Assembly (NCBI GenBank): GCA_017860765.1 | Contig: JAGDMY010000042.1 | Span: forward strand, 1 to 8,764 | Length of the DNA stretch: 8,764 nucleotides | Source: Chloroflexota bacterium | GTDB lineage: Bacteria > Chloroflexota > Dehalococcoidia > Dehalococcoidales > UBA3254 | Reading direction: 5' to 3' | Shown: positions 1-5,337 of the stretch, piece after piece | Layout: the number at the start of each line of letters is the position of its first letter | How positions within the stretch are numbered: position 1 is the first letter of the stretch | Notes under the pieces: generated by a model | Databases searched by the model: none | What the model was told of the DNA's origin: nothing | What the model saw: only the letters and a program-made list of their open reading frames with translations | Made by a program: the position numbers and the translations under genes

Positions 1-181
1 CCTGAATCCAGGTGTGGTCTTCAGCCGGGAAAAATTGCTGGAGATGGTGTGGGGATTTGATTATTATGGTGAAACCCGCACAGTGGACGTACACGTCAAT
101 CACCTGCGCGAAAAACTTTCGGATTCCGGCGTGAATATCGAGACCTTGAGGGGAGTCGGTTATAAACTGACGGTAAACTAG
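1..181 (+). CDS. Response regulator, OmpR/PhoB family, C-terminal DNA-binding end (5' partial)
   Basis: Reading from base 2, 59 codons run to a TAG stop at 179-181. They encode the last part of a winged-helix (trans_reg_C) domain. The segment TRTVDVHVNHLREKL is the typical recognition helix of OmpR/PhoB regulators, and GVGYKL is the hallmark beta-hairpin wing at the end of the family. The receiver domain with the phospho-accepting aspartate lies outside the window. The protein should bind direct-repeat DNA sites as a phosphorylated dimer. The kinase gene begins 9 bases downstream, and its Shine-Dalgarno sequence overlaps this stop codon. That implies translational coupling and a cognate pair. 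The family call is firm. The regulon cannot be seen, and no closer name such as phoP or resD is justified. Confidence 0.93.
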   Translation, partial: LNPGVVFSREKLLEMVWGFDYYGETRTVDVHVNHLREKLSDSGVNIETLRGVGYKLTVN

Positions 182-190
182 GAGTTTAAG

Positions 191-1579
191 ATGTCTCTGC
201 GAACGCGGTTAATTTTATCTTACGTCTTGATAATCGTGATTTGCCTGGGGATAGCGGGAGTGTCCCTTTCCGTGGTCCTGCAAAACTACCGTGACAGGGT
301 AGCCATGACTCAGCTGGATGCCATGACACGCCCTATCTACGTCCAGGTCCGCGACTTGCTCCGCGGTCAGACAACGCTGCTGGACGTCTGGACAAGTGTT
401 CAGCAGCAGGCTCAAGATAATAATGCCTATATTCTATTCATAGATGATAGAGGTAATCTCCTTCGCCAGGCCTCTCCGATCCCTTCTGCCCAGACACTGA
501 GCGCAGCGGACGGTTTTCCACACGGCATTTCCCAGCCGGCTCATGGCATCTTTACCACTTCGACCGGGCAAAAATTTATCTATTCGGCATATCCTCTCGG
601 CAAGGCAATGGATACGCTCTTACCCCGGACACAAACACTGGTGCTTTGCCAGCCCCGGGGTACGGTGGCAACCATTCTGGCAGGTATAATCAACCCCTTC
701 ATCTGGGCCGGAGTCATTGCCTTATTGGCTTCACTGATCCTGGCAATCTTTATGGCCCGCTCGGTTTACCGCCCCATTCAAACCCTCTCCAAAGCAGCGG
801 GCTATATCGCACAGGGAAAATATGATGAACCCGTACCCGTCAAGGGCACCGGTGAGATCCAAGGCCTGGCCGTCAGTTTCAACGAAATGGCCGCCAGGGT
901 CAAGGAGTCACAACAGCATCTGCGCCACTTTGTGGCCGATGTCTCGCACCAGCTTAAAAGTCCCTTGACCTCTATCCAGGGGTTTGCTCAGGCCATGCTG
1001 GACGGTACGGCCAGCGACGAAGCCACCCGGCAAAAAGCCACCCGGATTATTGTCGATGAATCCAAACGTATGATAAAACAGGTAAGCGAGCTGCTCGAGC
1101 TTAGCCGGATGCAGGCTGGCCAAGTCAAGATGTCCAGAGAGACCGTGGATGTCAGAGAACTGCTGTTACGCTGTCAGGAGATCTTTGCGTTGCGCCTGGA
1201 GGAAAAGAAAATATCCGTGCAAAATCAAATTGGGCCGCTGCCTGTCATTAAAGGAGATGCTGACCGCTTAGAAGACGTCTTCAGCAACCTACTGGATAAT
1301 GCGATAAAGAACACCCCGTTGCAGGGTGAGATAGGGATAGCTGGCCGCAGCCTCGAAGGTAAGGCGGCGGAAGTCACAATTTCTGATAGCGGCCCGGGAA
1401 TTCCTCCGGAACAAATTCCGCATGTCTTCGAACGTTTCCAGCAGTCCGCCGGGATGAGGTCAGGATTCGGCCTCGGGTTAGCTATTGCCAGGGAAATAGT
1501 CCTGGCTCACCGGGGCGACATTAAAGTATCCAGCAGCCCGGGGGAAGGCGCGACTTTTACCGTGACTTTGCCGGTTTAG
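191..1579 (+). CDS. Membrane sensor histidine kinase (HAMP-HisKA-HATPase_c)
   Basis: This is a 462-residue two-component sensor that autophosphorylates and passes phosphate to the regulator encoded just upstream. Visible parts in order: transmembrane helix at about 7-30; an extracytoplasmic sensor region at about 31-164 of no type I recognise; a second transmembrane helix at about 165-188; HAMP at about 189-240; HisKA with the H-box VSHQLKSPLTSI and phospho-accepting His253; then the catalytic ATPase domain. That domain shows the N-box (DNAIKNTP, 369-376), G1 (DSGPGIPPEQ, 399-408), an F-box (VFERF) and G2 (GFGLGLAIA, 425-433). The ATG is preceded by AGGAG at 180-184, which overlaps the regulator's stop codon. 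One oddity is that the acidic residue usually following the phospho-histidine is Gln254. The length is normal for the family. The sensed signal is unknown. Confidence 0.95.
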   Translation: MSLRTRLILSYVLIIVICLGIAGVSLSVVLQNYRDRVAMTQLDAMTRPIYVQVRDLLRGQTTLLDVWTSVQQQAQDNNAYILFIDDRGNLLRQASPIPSAQTLSAADGFPHGISQPAHGIFTTSTGQKFIYSAYPLGKAMDTLLPRTQTLVLCQPRGTVATILAGIINPFIWAGVIALLASLILAIFMARSVYRPIQTLSKAAGYIAQGKYDEPVPVKGTGEIQGLAVSFNEMAARVKESQQHLRHFVADVSHQLKSPLTSIQGFAQAMLDGTASDEATRQKATRIIVDESKRMIKQVSELLELSRMQAGQVKMSRETVDVRELLLRCQEIFALRLEEKKISVQNQIGPLPVIKGDADRLEDVFSNLLDNAIKNTPLQGEIGIAGRSLEGKAAEVTISDSGPGIPPEQIPHVFERFQQSAGMRSGFGLGLAIAREIVLAHRGDIKVSSSPGEGATFTVTLPV

Positions 1580-1587
1580 ATTTTAAC

Positions 1588-1649
1588 TTACCGGGATGAC
1601 ATTATCCGGCGGTAATATGATTGAGGCCGATCTCGGAGAATCGGCCTCA
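1588..1649 (+). terminator. Two tandem hairpins behind the kinase gene, possible transcript end
   Basis: Hairpin 1 pairs 1588-1597 (TTACCGGGAT) with 1604-1615, leaving two bulged G bases. Hairpin 2 is a perfect 10-base inverted repeat, TGAGGCCGAT (1622-1631) with ATCGGCCTCA (1640-1649), and an 8-base loop. They start 9 bases after the kinase stop codon. Neither is followed by a run of T, so they do not fit a classical intrinsic terminator on either strand. They could end transcription inefficiently, protect the mRNA 3' end, or be a protein-binding palindrome. Confidence 0.5.
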
Positions 1650-1653
1650 CCAC

Positions 1654-1746
1654 CCTTCCATGGCCCGCTGGGGGTCCAGGGATATTTGGCCTGCGCCTGT
1701 CTTAGCTCTGGCCAAACGGCCAGGTTATCCTTGAAGTTGGACCCTT
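1654..1746 (+). repeat. Intergenic repeat, copy A (core 1679-1746)
   Basis: This stretch aligns with 4107-4182 (copy B). Shared blocks, in the same order and orientation, are CCTTCC (1654), GGGATATTT (1679-1687), then GG, CCTGC and CCTG (1688-1699), CAAACGG (1713-1719), and TTGAAGTTGGACCCTT (1731-1746), which matches copy B at 14 of 16 positions. The blocks are separated by small insertions. A hairpin CTGGCC-AAAC-GGCCAG spans 1708-1723. An outer pairing GGGTCCA (1672-1678) with TGGACCC (1738-1744) exists only in this copy. The element lies upstream of apt on the same strand. It may be a small dispersed repeat or a structured RNA. I recognise no named family. Confidence 0.6.
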
Positions 1747-1759
1747 AGATTGATAGACT
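1731..1759 (+). promoter_or_regulatory. Weak candidate sigma-A promoter for apt
   Basis: TTGAAG (1731-1736) and TAGACT (1754-1759) are separated by 17 bases. Each box matches the consensus at four of six positions. Transcription from here would begin near 1766, giving a leader of about 60 bases. The -35 candidate overlaps the last conserved block of repeat copy A, so its conservation may have another cause. This is the best candidate in the gap, but it is weak. Confidence 0.25.
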
Positions 1760-1771
1760 AGGACATATCTG

Positions 1772-1819
1772 AGGTAAGGCCACTGCTTAAAACGAGCCCT
1801 TACCTGACTCAACAAGGAG
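1772..1819 (+). promoter_or_regulatory. apt leader hairpin next to the ribosome binding site
   Basis: AGGTAAGG (1772-1779) and CCTTACCT (1798-1805) form an exact 8-base inverted repeat with an 18-base loop. The arm ends 8 bases before the strong Shine-Dalgarno AAGGAG (1814-1819), which itself sits 7 bases before the apt ATG. The stem could modulate ribosome access or stabilise the transcript. There is no T run behind it, and nothing resembles a T-box, PyrR site or purine riboswitch. Confidence 0.4.
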
Positions 1820-1826
1820 TCTTTAC

Positions 1827-2387
1827 ATGGCAAATGCCAGTCGTCAAGATGGCGAATGGACCGGGCGAGGACCGGAAGACTTTCGCCAGTATTGCCGGGA
1901 TATCCCTGACTTTCCCAAAAAGGGAGTGGTGTTTAAAGATATCACCACCCTCTTGAAAAACGGCGCTGTTTTTAAACGGGCCATCGATGAGATAGCCAGG
2001 TATTTTGAATTTCAGAGTATCGACGTTATCGCCAGCGTCGACGCGCGTGGTTTTATAATAGGGGCGGCCCTGGCTTATAAGTTAGGTTGCGGTGTAGTCC
2101 CGGTTAGGAAGAAAGGCAAATTACCCTGGCTCGTCAACAGCCAGACCTATGATCTGGAGTATGGTCAGGATGTTCTGGAAATCCATCGAGATGCTATTGA
2201 ACCCGGTCAGAAAGTCCTGATAGTCGATGATGTTCTGGCCACCGGCGGCACTGCCAGCGCCGTAGTCTCCCTGGTGCAAAAAATGAAGGGTGAAATTATC
2301 GGCGCCGCCTTCCTGTTAGAACTGAAAGACCTCAAAGGACGGGATAAGCTGCCAGGGATTCAGGTATACTCATTAATTGAATGTTGA
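1827..2387 (+). CDS. apt: Adenine phosphoribosyltransferase
   Basis: The enzyme joins adenine and phosphoribosyl pyrophosphate to give AMP in the cytosolic purine salvage pathway. The 186-residue product has the family opening RDIPDFPKKGVVFKDIT (residues 24-40), the segment DARGFIIGAALAYKLG (72-87), the flexible loop VPVRKKGKLP (91-100) leading into SQTYDLEYGQDVLEIH (105-120), and the PRPP-binding loop VLIVDDVLATGGTA (130-143) with its two aspartates. Most Apt proteins have about 170-175 residues. This one carries roughly 15 extra polar residues at the N-terminus. The ATG is supported by AAGGAG seven bases upstream, and no alternative start fits. The gene stands alone on the plus strand and converges with the HD-GYP gene, with only 18 bases between stop codons. 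No clear terminator lies there beyond a T-rich stretch at 2400-2407. Confidence 0.96.
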   Translation: MANASRQDGEWTGRGPEDFRQYCRDIPDFPKKGVVFKDITTLLKNGAVFKRAIDEIARYFEFQSIDVIASVDARGFIIGAALAYKLGCGVVPVRKKGKLPWLVNSQTYDLEYGQDVLEIHRDAIEPGQKVLIVDDVLATGGTASAVVSLVQKMKGEIIGAAFLLELKDLKGRDKLPGIQVYSLIEC

Positions 2388-2405
2388 GTCAGGCGCGGGT
2401 TCTTT

Positions 2406-4034
2406 TTAGTTGAATTGAAAACCTTTGTCGATGAAAAGCTTGACGCACGTATCCACCACAGCGGCGTCATACAGGACGCCTACGTTTTTACGGATCTCCT
2501 CCAGGGCCTTGTCGATTCCTAACGCTGGTCTATAAGGTCGGTGTGAAGACATCGCTTCAACGACATCCGCTACGGCTAATATTCTCGCTTCAATAATAAT
2601 TTCGTCTCCGGAAATGCCGAAAGGATAACCCGAGCCGTTCATTCTTTCATGATGCTGCAAAACGATTTTGGCAATGGGCCAGGGGAACTCGATGGTCTTC
2701 AGTATTTCATACCCTATTTTGGTATGGTCTTTGAGCAGATCAAATTCCGGTTTGGTCAACCGGCCGGGTTTGCTTAAAATGTCCGAAGGCACCAGAATCT
2801 TCCCGATATCATGGACAAAAGCCGCCATCGTCAGGCCTTTGTACTGCTCAACCTGTAAGCCCATCATTTTCGCCATCTCGAAACTGACCTGCGCCACTCT
2901 CTTCTGATGGCCAGCTGTGTAAGGGTCTCTGACTTCACCAATATAGGCCATGGCCTGGATGATTTCTTCGATCGTTTTTTCCAGCCGCTGCAGGCTTTTT
3001 TGGACCTCTATCTGGGCATGTTTGCGGTCATTAATATCTTCAAGAATGCCGTCCAAATATTGGATCGCACCGGATTCAAAGCGAATGGCGACCACGGTTT
3101 CCGCCACAAAAATTTCTGCTCCGTCTTTCTTCTTCAGCAAGAGTTCCCTGGTTACTTTCCAATCGGTGATATTCACCTCATTGGTGAAGGGGTCGCTGTC
3201 CTTGGAATCCACAAACAGCGCACAGACATCTATCTGAAGGAGTTCGTCTCTGGAAAAACCGGTGATTTCCTCCATGGCCCGGTTTATTTCCAGGAATCTG
3301 CCTTTCGGTCCGTGAGTACACCTGAAAATACCCAGCTTGATGTTGTCCACCAGGTCCCGATTTTTTCCCTCGGATTCTTTGGCCAGCAGGGCCTCTTTCT
3401 TATGTATCGCTAATTCCTGCTGTAATATTCGATTGGCTTTGGCCAGCTCTTCAGTATGCTCTTTGACCCTCTTTTGGATCTCTTCCTCGGCGGCTTCCGC
3501 CTCGGACTCATCAGCTTTAGAGACCTGGTGATGTGAAACCGCCAGGCCGTTAAACCTCCCCGCGTTGTCCCACAGGACCATAATTGAAGACAAACTCCCG
3601 ATCCTGGTCCCATCCTTTTTATTATTGACAGTCTCCCCCCTCCAGGAGCCGGTTTGAGTCAATTGTTGGATCACGTCGCCCTGGGCCAGAGCCGCCAATA
3701 TTTTAGACCGCGTCCCGGGAGAAGCCTGGTCCCCTAAAACTTCGCTCTTCGACCAGCCCAACATGGCCTCAGCGGCTTTGTTCCAGCTGGTAATCTTCAG
3801 TTCTTTATCGGTAATAATAAACGCATCGAAAGAAGCTTCGGAAATAGTGGCTTGGTAGAGGTGTAGCTCGGTTTTCAGAGCCTGGATTTCATTCATCTGC
3901 CGCTGAATTTGGTCCCGCGCTTTTGAGGCACTCTCGGCCTTAAGGTCAGGAGATTCGCTCTCGCGGGGAGCTGGCGCCTTGATCTTCTCATGAGACCGCT
4001 GACTTTTTCTGGCTTTTCCGTTTTCCGTTCCCAA
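2406..4034 (-). CDS. PAS-PAS-HD-GYP protein, predicted cyclic-di-GMP phosphodiesterase
   Basis: This is a 542-residue soluble signalling protein with no visible signal peptide or membrane helix. Order: a charged, probably disordered N-terminus (1-45); a first PAS domain at about 56-172 (ITSWNKAAEAMLGWSKSEV, 81-99); a coiled coil at about 175-225; a second PAS domain at about 226-338 (FLEINRAMEEITGFSRDEL, 247-265); a helical linker; and an HD-GYP domain at about 366-538. The catalytic signature is complete: His376, HDIGK (408-412), DH (436-437), HHERMNGSGYP (461-471) and Asp490 with the following SSHRPYRP. Such domains hydrolyse cyclic di-GMP, and the PAS domains probably bind a ligand or cofactor. 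No GGDEF domain is present. The start is TTG at 4032-4034 because a stop codon lies five codons upstream in frame. The ribosome site (AGGA or GAGCGAG) is weak. The next in-frame Met (residue 47) has no better site. Confidence 0.92.
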   Translation of the reverse strand: MGTENGKARKSQRSHEKIKAPAPRESESPDLKAESASKARDQIQRQMNEIQALKTELHLYQATISEASFDAFIITDKELKITSWNKAAEAMLGWSKSEVLGDQASPGTRSKILAALAQGDVIQQLTQTGSWRGETVNNKKDGTRIGSLSSIMVLWDNAGRFNGLAVSHHQVSKADESEAEAAEEEIQKRVKEHTEELAKANRILQQELAIHKKEALLAKESEGKNRDLVDNIKLGIFRCTHGPKGRFLEINRAMEEITGFSRDELLQIDVCALFVDSKDSDPFTNEVNITDWKVTRELLLKKKDGAEIFVAETVVAIRFESGAIQYLDGILEDINDRKHAQIEVQKSLQRLEKTIEEIIQAMAYIGEVRDPYTAGHQKRVAQVSFEMAKMMGLQVEQYKGLTMAAFVHDIGKILVPSDILSKPGRLTKPEFDLLKDHTKIGYEILKTIEFPWPIAKIVLQHHERMNGSGYPFGISGDEIIIEARILAVADVVEAMSSHRPYRPALGIDKALEEIRKNVGVLYDAAVVDTCVKLFIDKGFQFN

Positions 4035-4073
4035 TCTCGCTCGATCCTAAATGATACTCCCAGGTTTTAATGC

Positions 4074-4102
4074 ATTATAAACGAACCTCCTTACGATGTA
4101 AA
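4074..4102 (-). promoter_or_regulatory. Near-consensus sigma-A promoter of the HD-GYP gene
   Basis: Read on the minus strand, TTTACA (4102-4097) and a perfect TATAAT (4079-4074) are separated by exactly 17 bases (4096-4080). The predicted start of transcription is near 4067, giving a 5' leader of about 33 bases before the TTG start at 4034. The spacer contains AAGGAGG (4092-4086), which mimics a ribosome site but would lie upstream of the transcript. Confidence 0.8.
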
Positions 4103-4106
4103 CAAG

Positions 4107-4182
4107 CCTTCCCTGATTTTGGGGATATTTAGGACCTGCCCTGCTCTCAAAAAGGATCAAACGGTCTTGCAGTGGGACCCTT
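4107..4182 (+). repeat. Intergenic repeat, copy B (core 4122-4182)
   Basis: This is the second copy of the element at 1654-1746. It begins 5 bases from the outer edge of the minus-strand -35 box and ends 27 bases before the plus-strand -35 box, so it sits between two divergent promoters. Shared blocks are CCTTCC (4107-4112), GGGATATTT (4122-4130), GG, CCTGC and CCTG, CAAACGG (4158-4164) and TTGCAGTGGGACCCTT (4167-4182). A hairpin AGGATC-AAAC-GGTCTT (4153-4168) has the same AAAC loop as copy A but different stem bases. It lies upstream of the plus promoter, so it is not part of the desulforedoxin mRNA leader predicted here. Confidence 0.6.
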
Positions 4183-4209
4183 GGGGTTCTGAGAACATCG
4201 CATGGTGCT

Positions 4210-4238
4210 TTGACAGCCTGAAAAATAGTTTCTATAAT
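4210..4238 (+). promoter_or_regulatory. Perfect-consensus sigma-A promoter of the desulforedoxin pair
   Basis: TTGACA (4210-4215) and TATAAT (4233-4238) are both exact consensus hexamers with the optimal 17-base spacer. Transcription should start near 4245, leaving a leader of about 50 bases before the first ATG. An exact match on both boxes and spacing suggests strong, probably housekeeping-level expression unless a repressor acts. No palindromic operator is evident over the boxes. Confidence 0.88.
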
Positions 4239-4294
4239 TAGGTATAGCCACGGGCACAGTAGAGTTTTTGAAAGTGTAAGGAGGAGACGAGAGC

Positions 4295-4414
4295 ATGGCG
4301 AATGTAGTTGGCAAGAGATATCGCTGTACTAAATGCGGGGCAGAGTTCATCGTCACCAAGGGTGGCGGTGGAACTGTTCATTGCTGCGGTGCGCCCATGG
4401 AACAAAAAAAATAG
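4295..4414 (+). CDS. Desulforedoxin-like iron protein, first of a tandem pair
   Basis: The product has 39 residues. After MANVVGKRY come four cysteines in the pattern C-x2-C-x15-C-C (Cys11, Cys14, Cys30, Cys31), with the family features CTKCG, a glycine run (GGGG, 23-26) before the cysteine pair, and CCGAPM at the end. This is the spacing of desulforedoxin and of the N-terminal domain of desulfoferrodoxin, which bind one iron by four cysteine sulfurs, usually as a homodimer. The role is therefore probably small-scale electron transfer, possibly to a superoxide reductase, but none is encoded here. The ATG is preceded by AAGGAGG (4278-4284) at 10 bases. It is the first gene after a perfect promoter and lies 30 bases from its paralogue. 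The four-cysteine site makes the fold call strong. The partner is inference. Confidence 0.9.
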   Translation: MANVVGKRYRCTKCGAEFIVTKGGGGTVHCCGAPMEQKK

Positions 4415-4444
4415 AATAATCAAGATTTTAAGGAGGCGAATATA

Positions 4445-4588
4445 GTGGCCAATCAGTTAGGTAAAAGATATCGCTGCGCGAAATGCGGGACTGAAGTATT
4501 ATGCACCAAAGCTGGAACCGGTGAGATCCTGTGCTGCGGTGAACCAATGAAAACGCAGGAAGCTAAACCGATTCCATCATCGGACTAA
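4445..4588 (+). CDS. Desulforedoxin-like iron protein, second of a tandem pair
   Basis: The product has 47 residues, starting at GTG (4445-4447) with AAGGAGG (4430-4436) eight bases upstream. It has the same C-x2-C-x15-C-C iron site (Cys11, Cys14, Cys30, Cys31). It is identical to its upstream neighbour at 22 of the first 35 residues, including the shared start MAN and GKRYRC, so the pair arose by tandem duplication. Differences are an additional cysteine at position 20, a less glycine-rich loop (KAGTGE), and a polar C-terminal tail of about 11 residues ending IPSSD. It is transcribed with the first gene and followed by a strong terminator. The expected role is a small cytosolic electron carrier or iron protein. 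Having two diverged copies raises the possibility of heterodimers, which is inference. Confidence 0.88.
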   Translation: MANQLGKRYRCAKCGTEVLCTKAGTGEILCCGEPMKTQEAKPIPSSD

Positions 4589-4614
4589 ATCTGATTGAAA
4601 ATTTAAATCAATAA

Positions 4615-4663
4615 AGCCTACCATTCCAGAGATAAGCTAAGCTCTGAGGGTTGGCTCTTTTTT
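4615..4663 (+). terminator. Intrinsic terminator of the desulforedoxin operon
   Basis: AGCCTACC (4615-4622) pairs with GGTTGGCT (4649-4656) with one T-T mismatch. An inner stem CCAGAG pairs with CTCTG plus GG. A run of six T follows (4658-4663). It begins 26 bases after the second stop codon. The minus-strand side reads into TTTATTGATTTAAATTTT, so it could also stop transcripts arriving from folE. Confidence 0.85.
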
Positions 4664-4721
4664 AGAATAGAATTGGTATGCGGTCTAGAGCAGAGTTGTT
4701 GGCATCGGTATTGACAAGATG

Positions 4722-4742
4722 GGGCAGGTCGTAATCCTGCCC
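4722..4742. terminator. Hairpin between the convergent units, candidate terminator
   Basis: GGGCAGG (4722-4728) and CCTGCCC (4736-4742) form a perfect 7-base stem with a 7-base loop. It sits 3 bases beyond the folE stop codon, after a tandem TAA TAA. On the plus strand it is followed by TTATTATTT, which is moderately T-rich. On the minus strand no T run follows. It most likely backs up the terminator at 4615-4663 and shields the folE transcript end. Confidence 0.55.
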
Positions 4743-4745
4743 TTA

Positions 4746-5312
4746 TTATTTGCCCTGCAATAAGGAGAAAAACTCATTGCGCGTGGCAATGCGAGTGCGG
4801 AACACCCCCCTTAAGGCGGAGGTAACCAGGGCACTCCCGGGCTTCTTTATCCCGCGCATGATCATGCACAGGTGCTCGGCCTGGACCACCACCGCTACAC
4901 CATCCGGTTTGAGGGCCTCCATGATAGAATCAGCAATGGCCGAAGTCATCCTTTCCTGTATCTGCGGACGTTTGGAGACGATTTCCACCACCCTGGCCAG
5001 CTTGCTCGCCCCAACCACCCGCCCGTCCTTGTTGGGAATGTACCCTACATGAGCCACGCCGTAAAACGGCAGTAGGTGATGCTCACACATTGAGTAAAAG
5101 GGAATATCGCGAACAATCACCATCTCACGGTGACTTTCTTCAAAACCCACTTTAAGCTCTTCCCCGGGGTTTCTGCCGATGCCCGAAAAAAGCTCGTTAT
5201 ACATCTCGGCGACCCGGCGGGGGGTCTCCGCTATTCCCTCCCTCTGGGGGTTCTCACCAATAGCCTCAATAAGAAGAGAGATAGCTTTCTTGATTTTGGC
5301 TTCATCTATCAA
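4746..5312 (-). CDS. folE: GTP cyclohydrolase I
   Basis: The enzyme converts GTP to dihydroneopterin triphosphate, the first step of folate and pterin synthesis, in a cytosolic homodecamer with zinc. With the chosen start the protein has 188 residues. It shows the zinc and catalytic segment [11 protein letters not shown] (75-85; Cys76 and His79 as zinc ligands, His78 catalytic by analogy with E. coli Cys110, His113 and His112). It also shows [20 protein letters not shown] (101-120) and EHLCMIMRG (146-154), where Cys149 is the third zinc ligand. The C-terminus carries TSALRGVF. I chose TTG at 5310-5312 because family members begin at this point (compare the start of Bacillus MtrA) and AAAGGCGG lies about 10 bases upstream, 25 bases after the thrC stop. 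A longer frame opens with TTG at 5363, inside thrC, giving 205 residues, but it lacks a ribosome site. It is the last gene of the cluster. Confidence 0.95.
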   Translation of the reverse strand: MIDEAKIKKAISLLIEAIGENPQREGIAETPRRVAEMYNELFSGIGRNPGEELKVGFEESHREMVIVRDIPFYSMCEHHLLPFYGVAHVGYIPNKDGRVVGASKLARVVEIVSKRPQIQERMTSAIADSIMEALKPDGVAVVVQAEHLCMIMRGIKKPGSALVTSALRGVFRTRIATRNEFFSLLQGK

Positions 5313-5337
5313 TTTGCACCGCCCGCCTTTATTCCAA

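Noticed and set aside
1617..1748. A 43-codon ATG frame in the gap before apt, on the plus strand.
   Set aside because: It has no convincing ribosome site, spans the perfect 10-base hairpin and the repeat, and its translation resembles no protein. The structure and repeat explain the sequence better.
1580..1826. A T-box, purine or other known riboswitch ahead of apt.
   Set aside because: No T-box sequence, purine-riboswitch core or other consensus that I know was found. Only short stems of unknown meaning are visible.
2907..3413. A 168-codon plus-strand frame inside the HD-GYP gene.
   Set aside because: It is antisense to well-conserved PAS and coiled-coil sequence. Its translation shows no recognisable domain, and no promoter or ribosome site precedes it.
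4147..4423. Minus-strand frames of 61 and 70 codons over the first desulforedoxin gene.
   Set aside because: They lie antisense to a gene with a clear promoter, ribosome site and iron motif. They have no ribosome site of their own and look like composition shadows.
4711..4716. TTGACA as a -35 box between the desulforedoxin terminator and folE.
   Set aside because: No -10 box occurs at 16-18 bases, the following sequence is a terminator-like hairpin, and the next plus-strand gene is far away.
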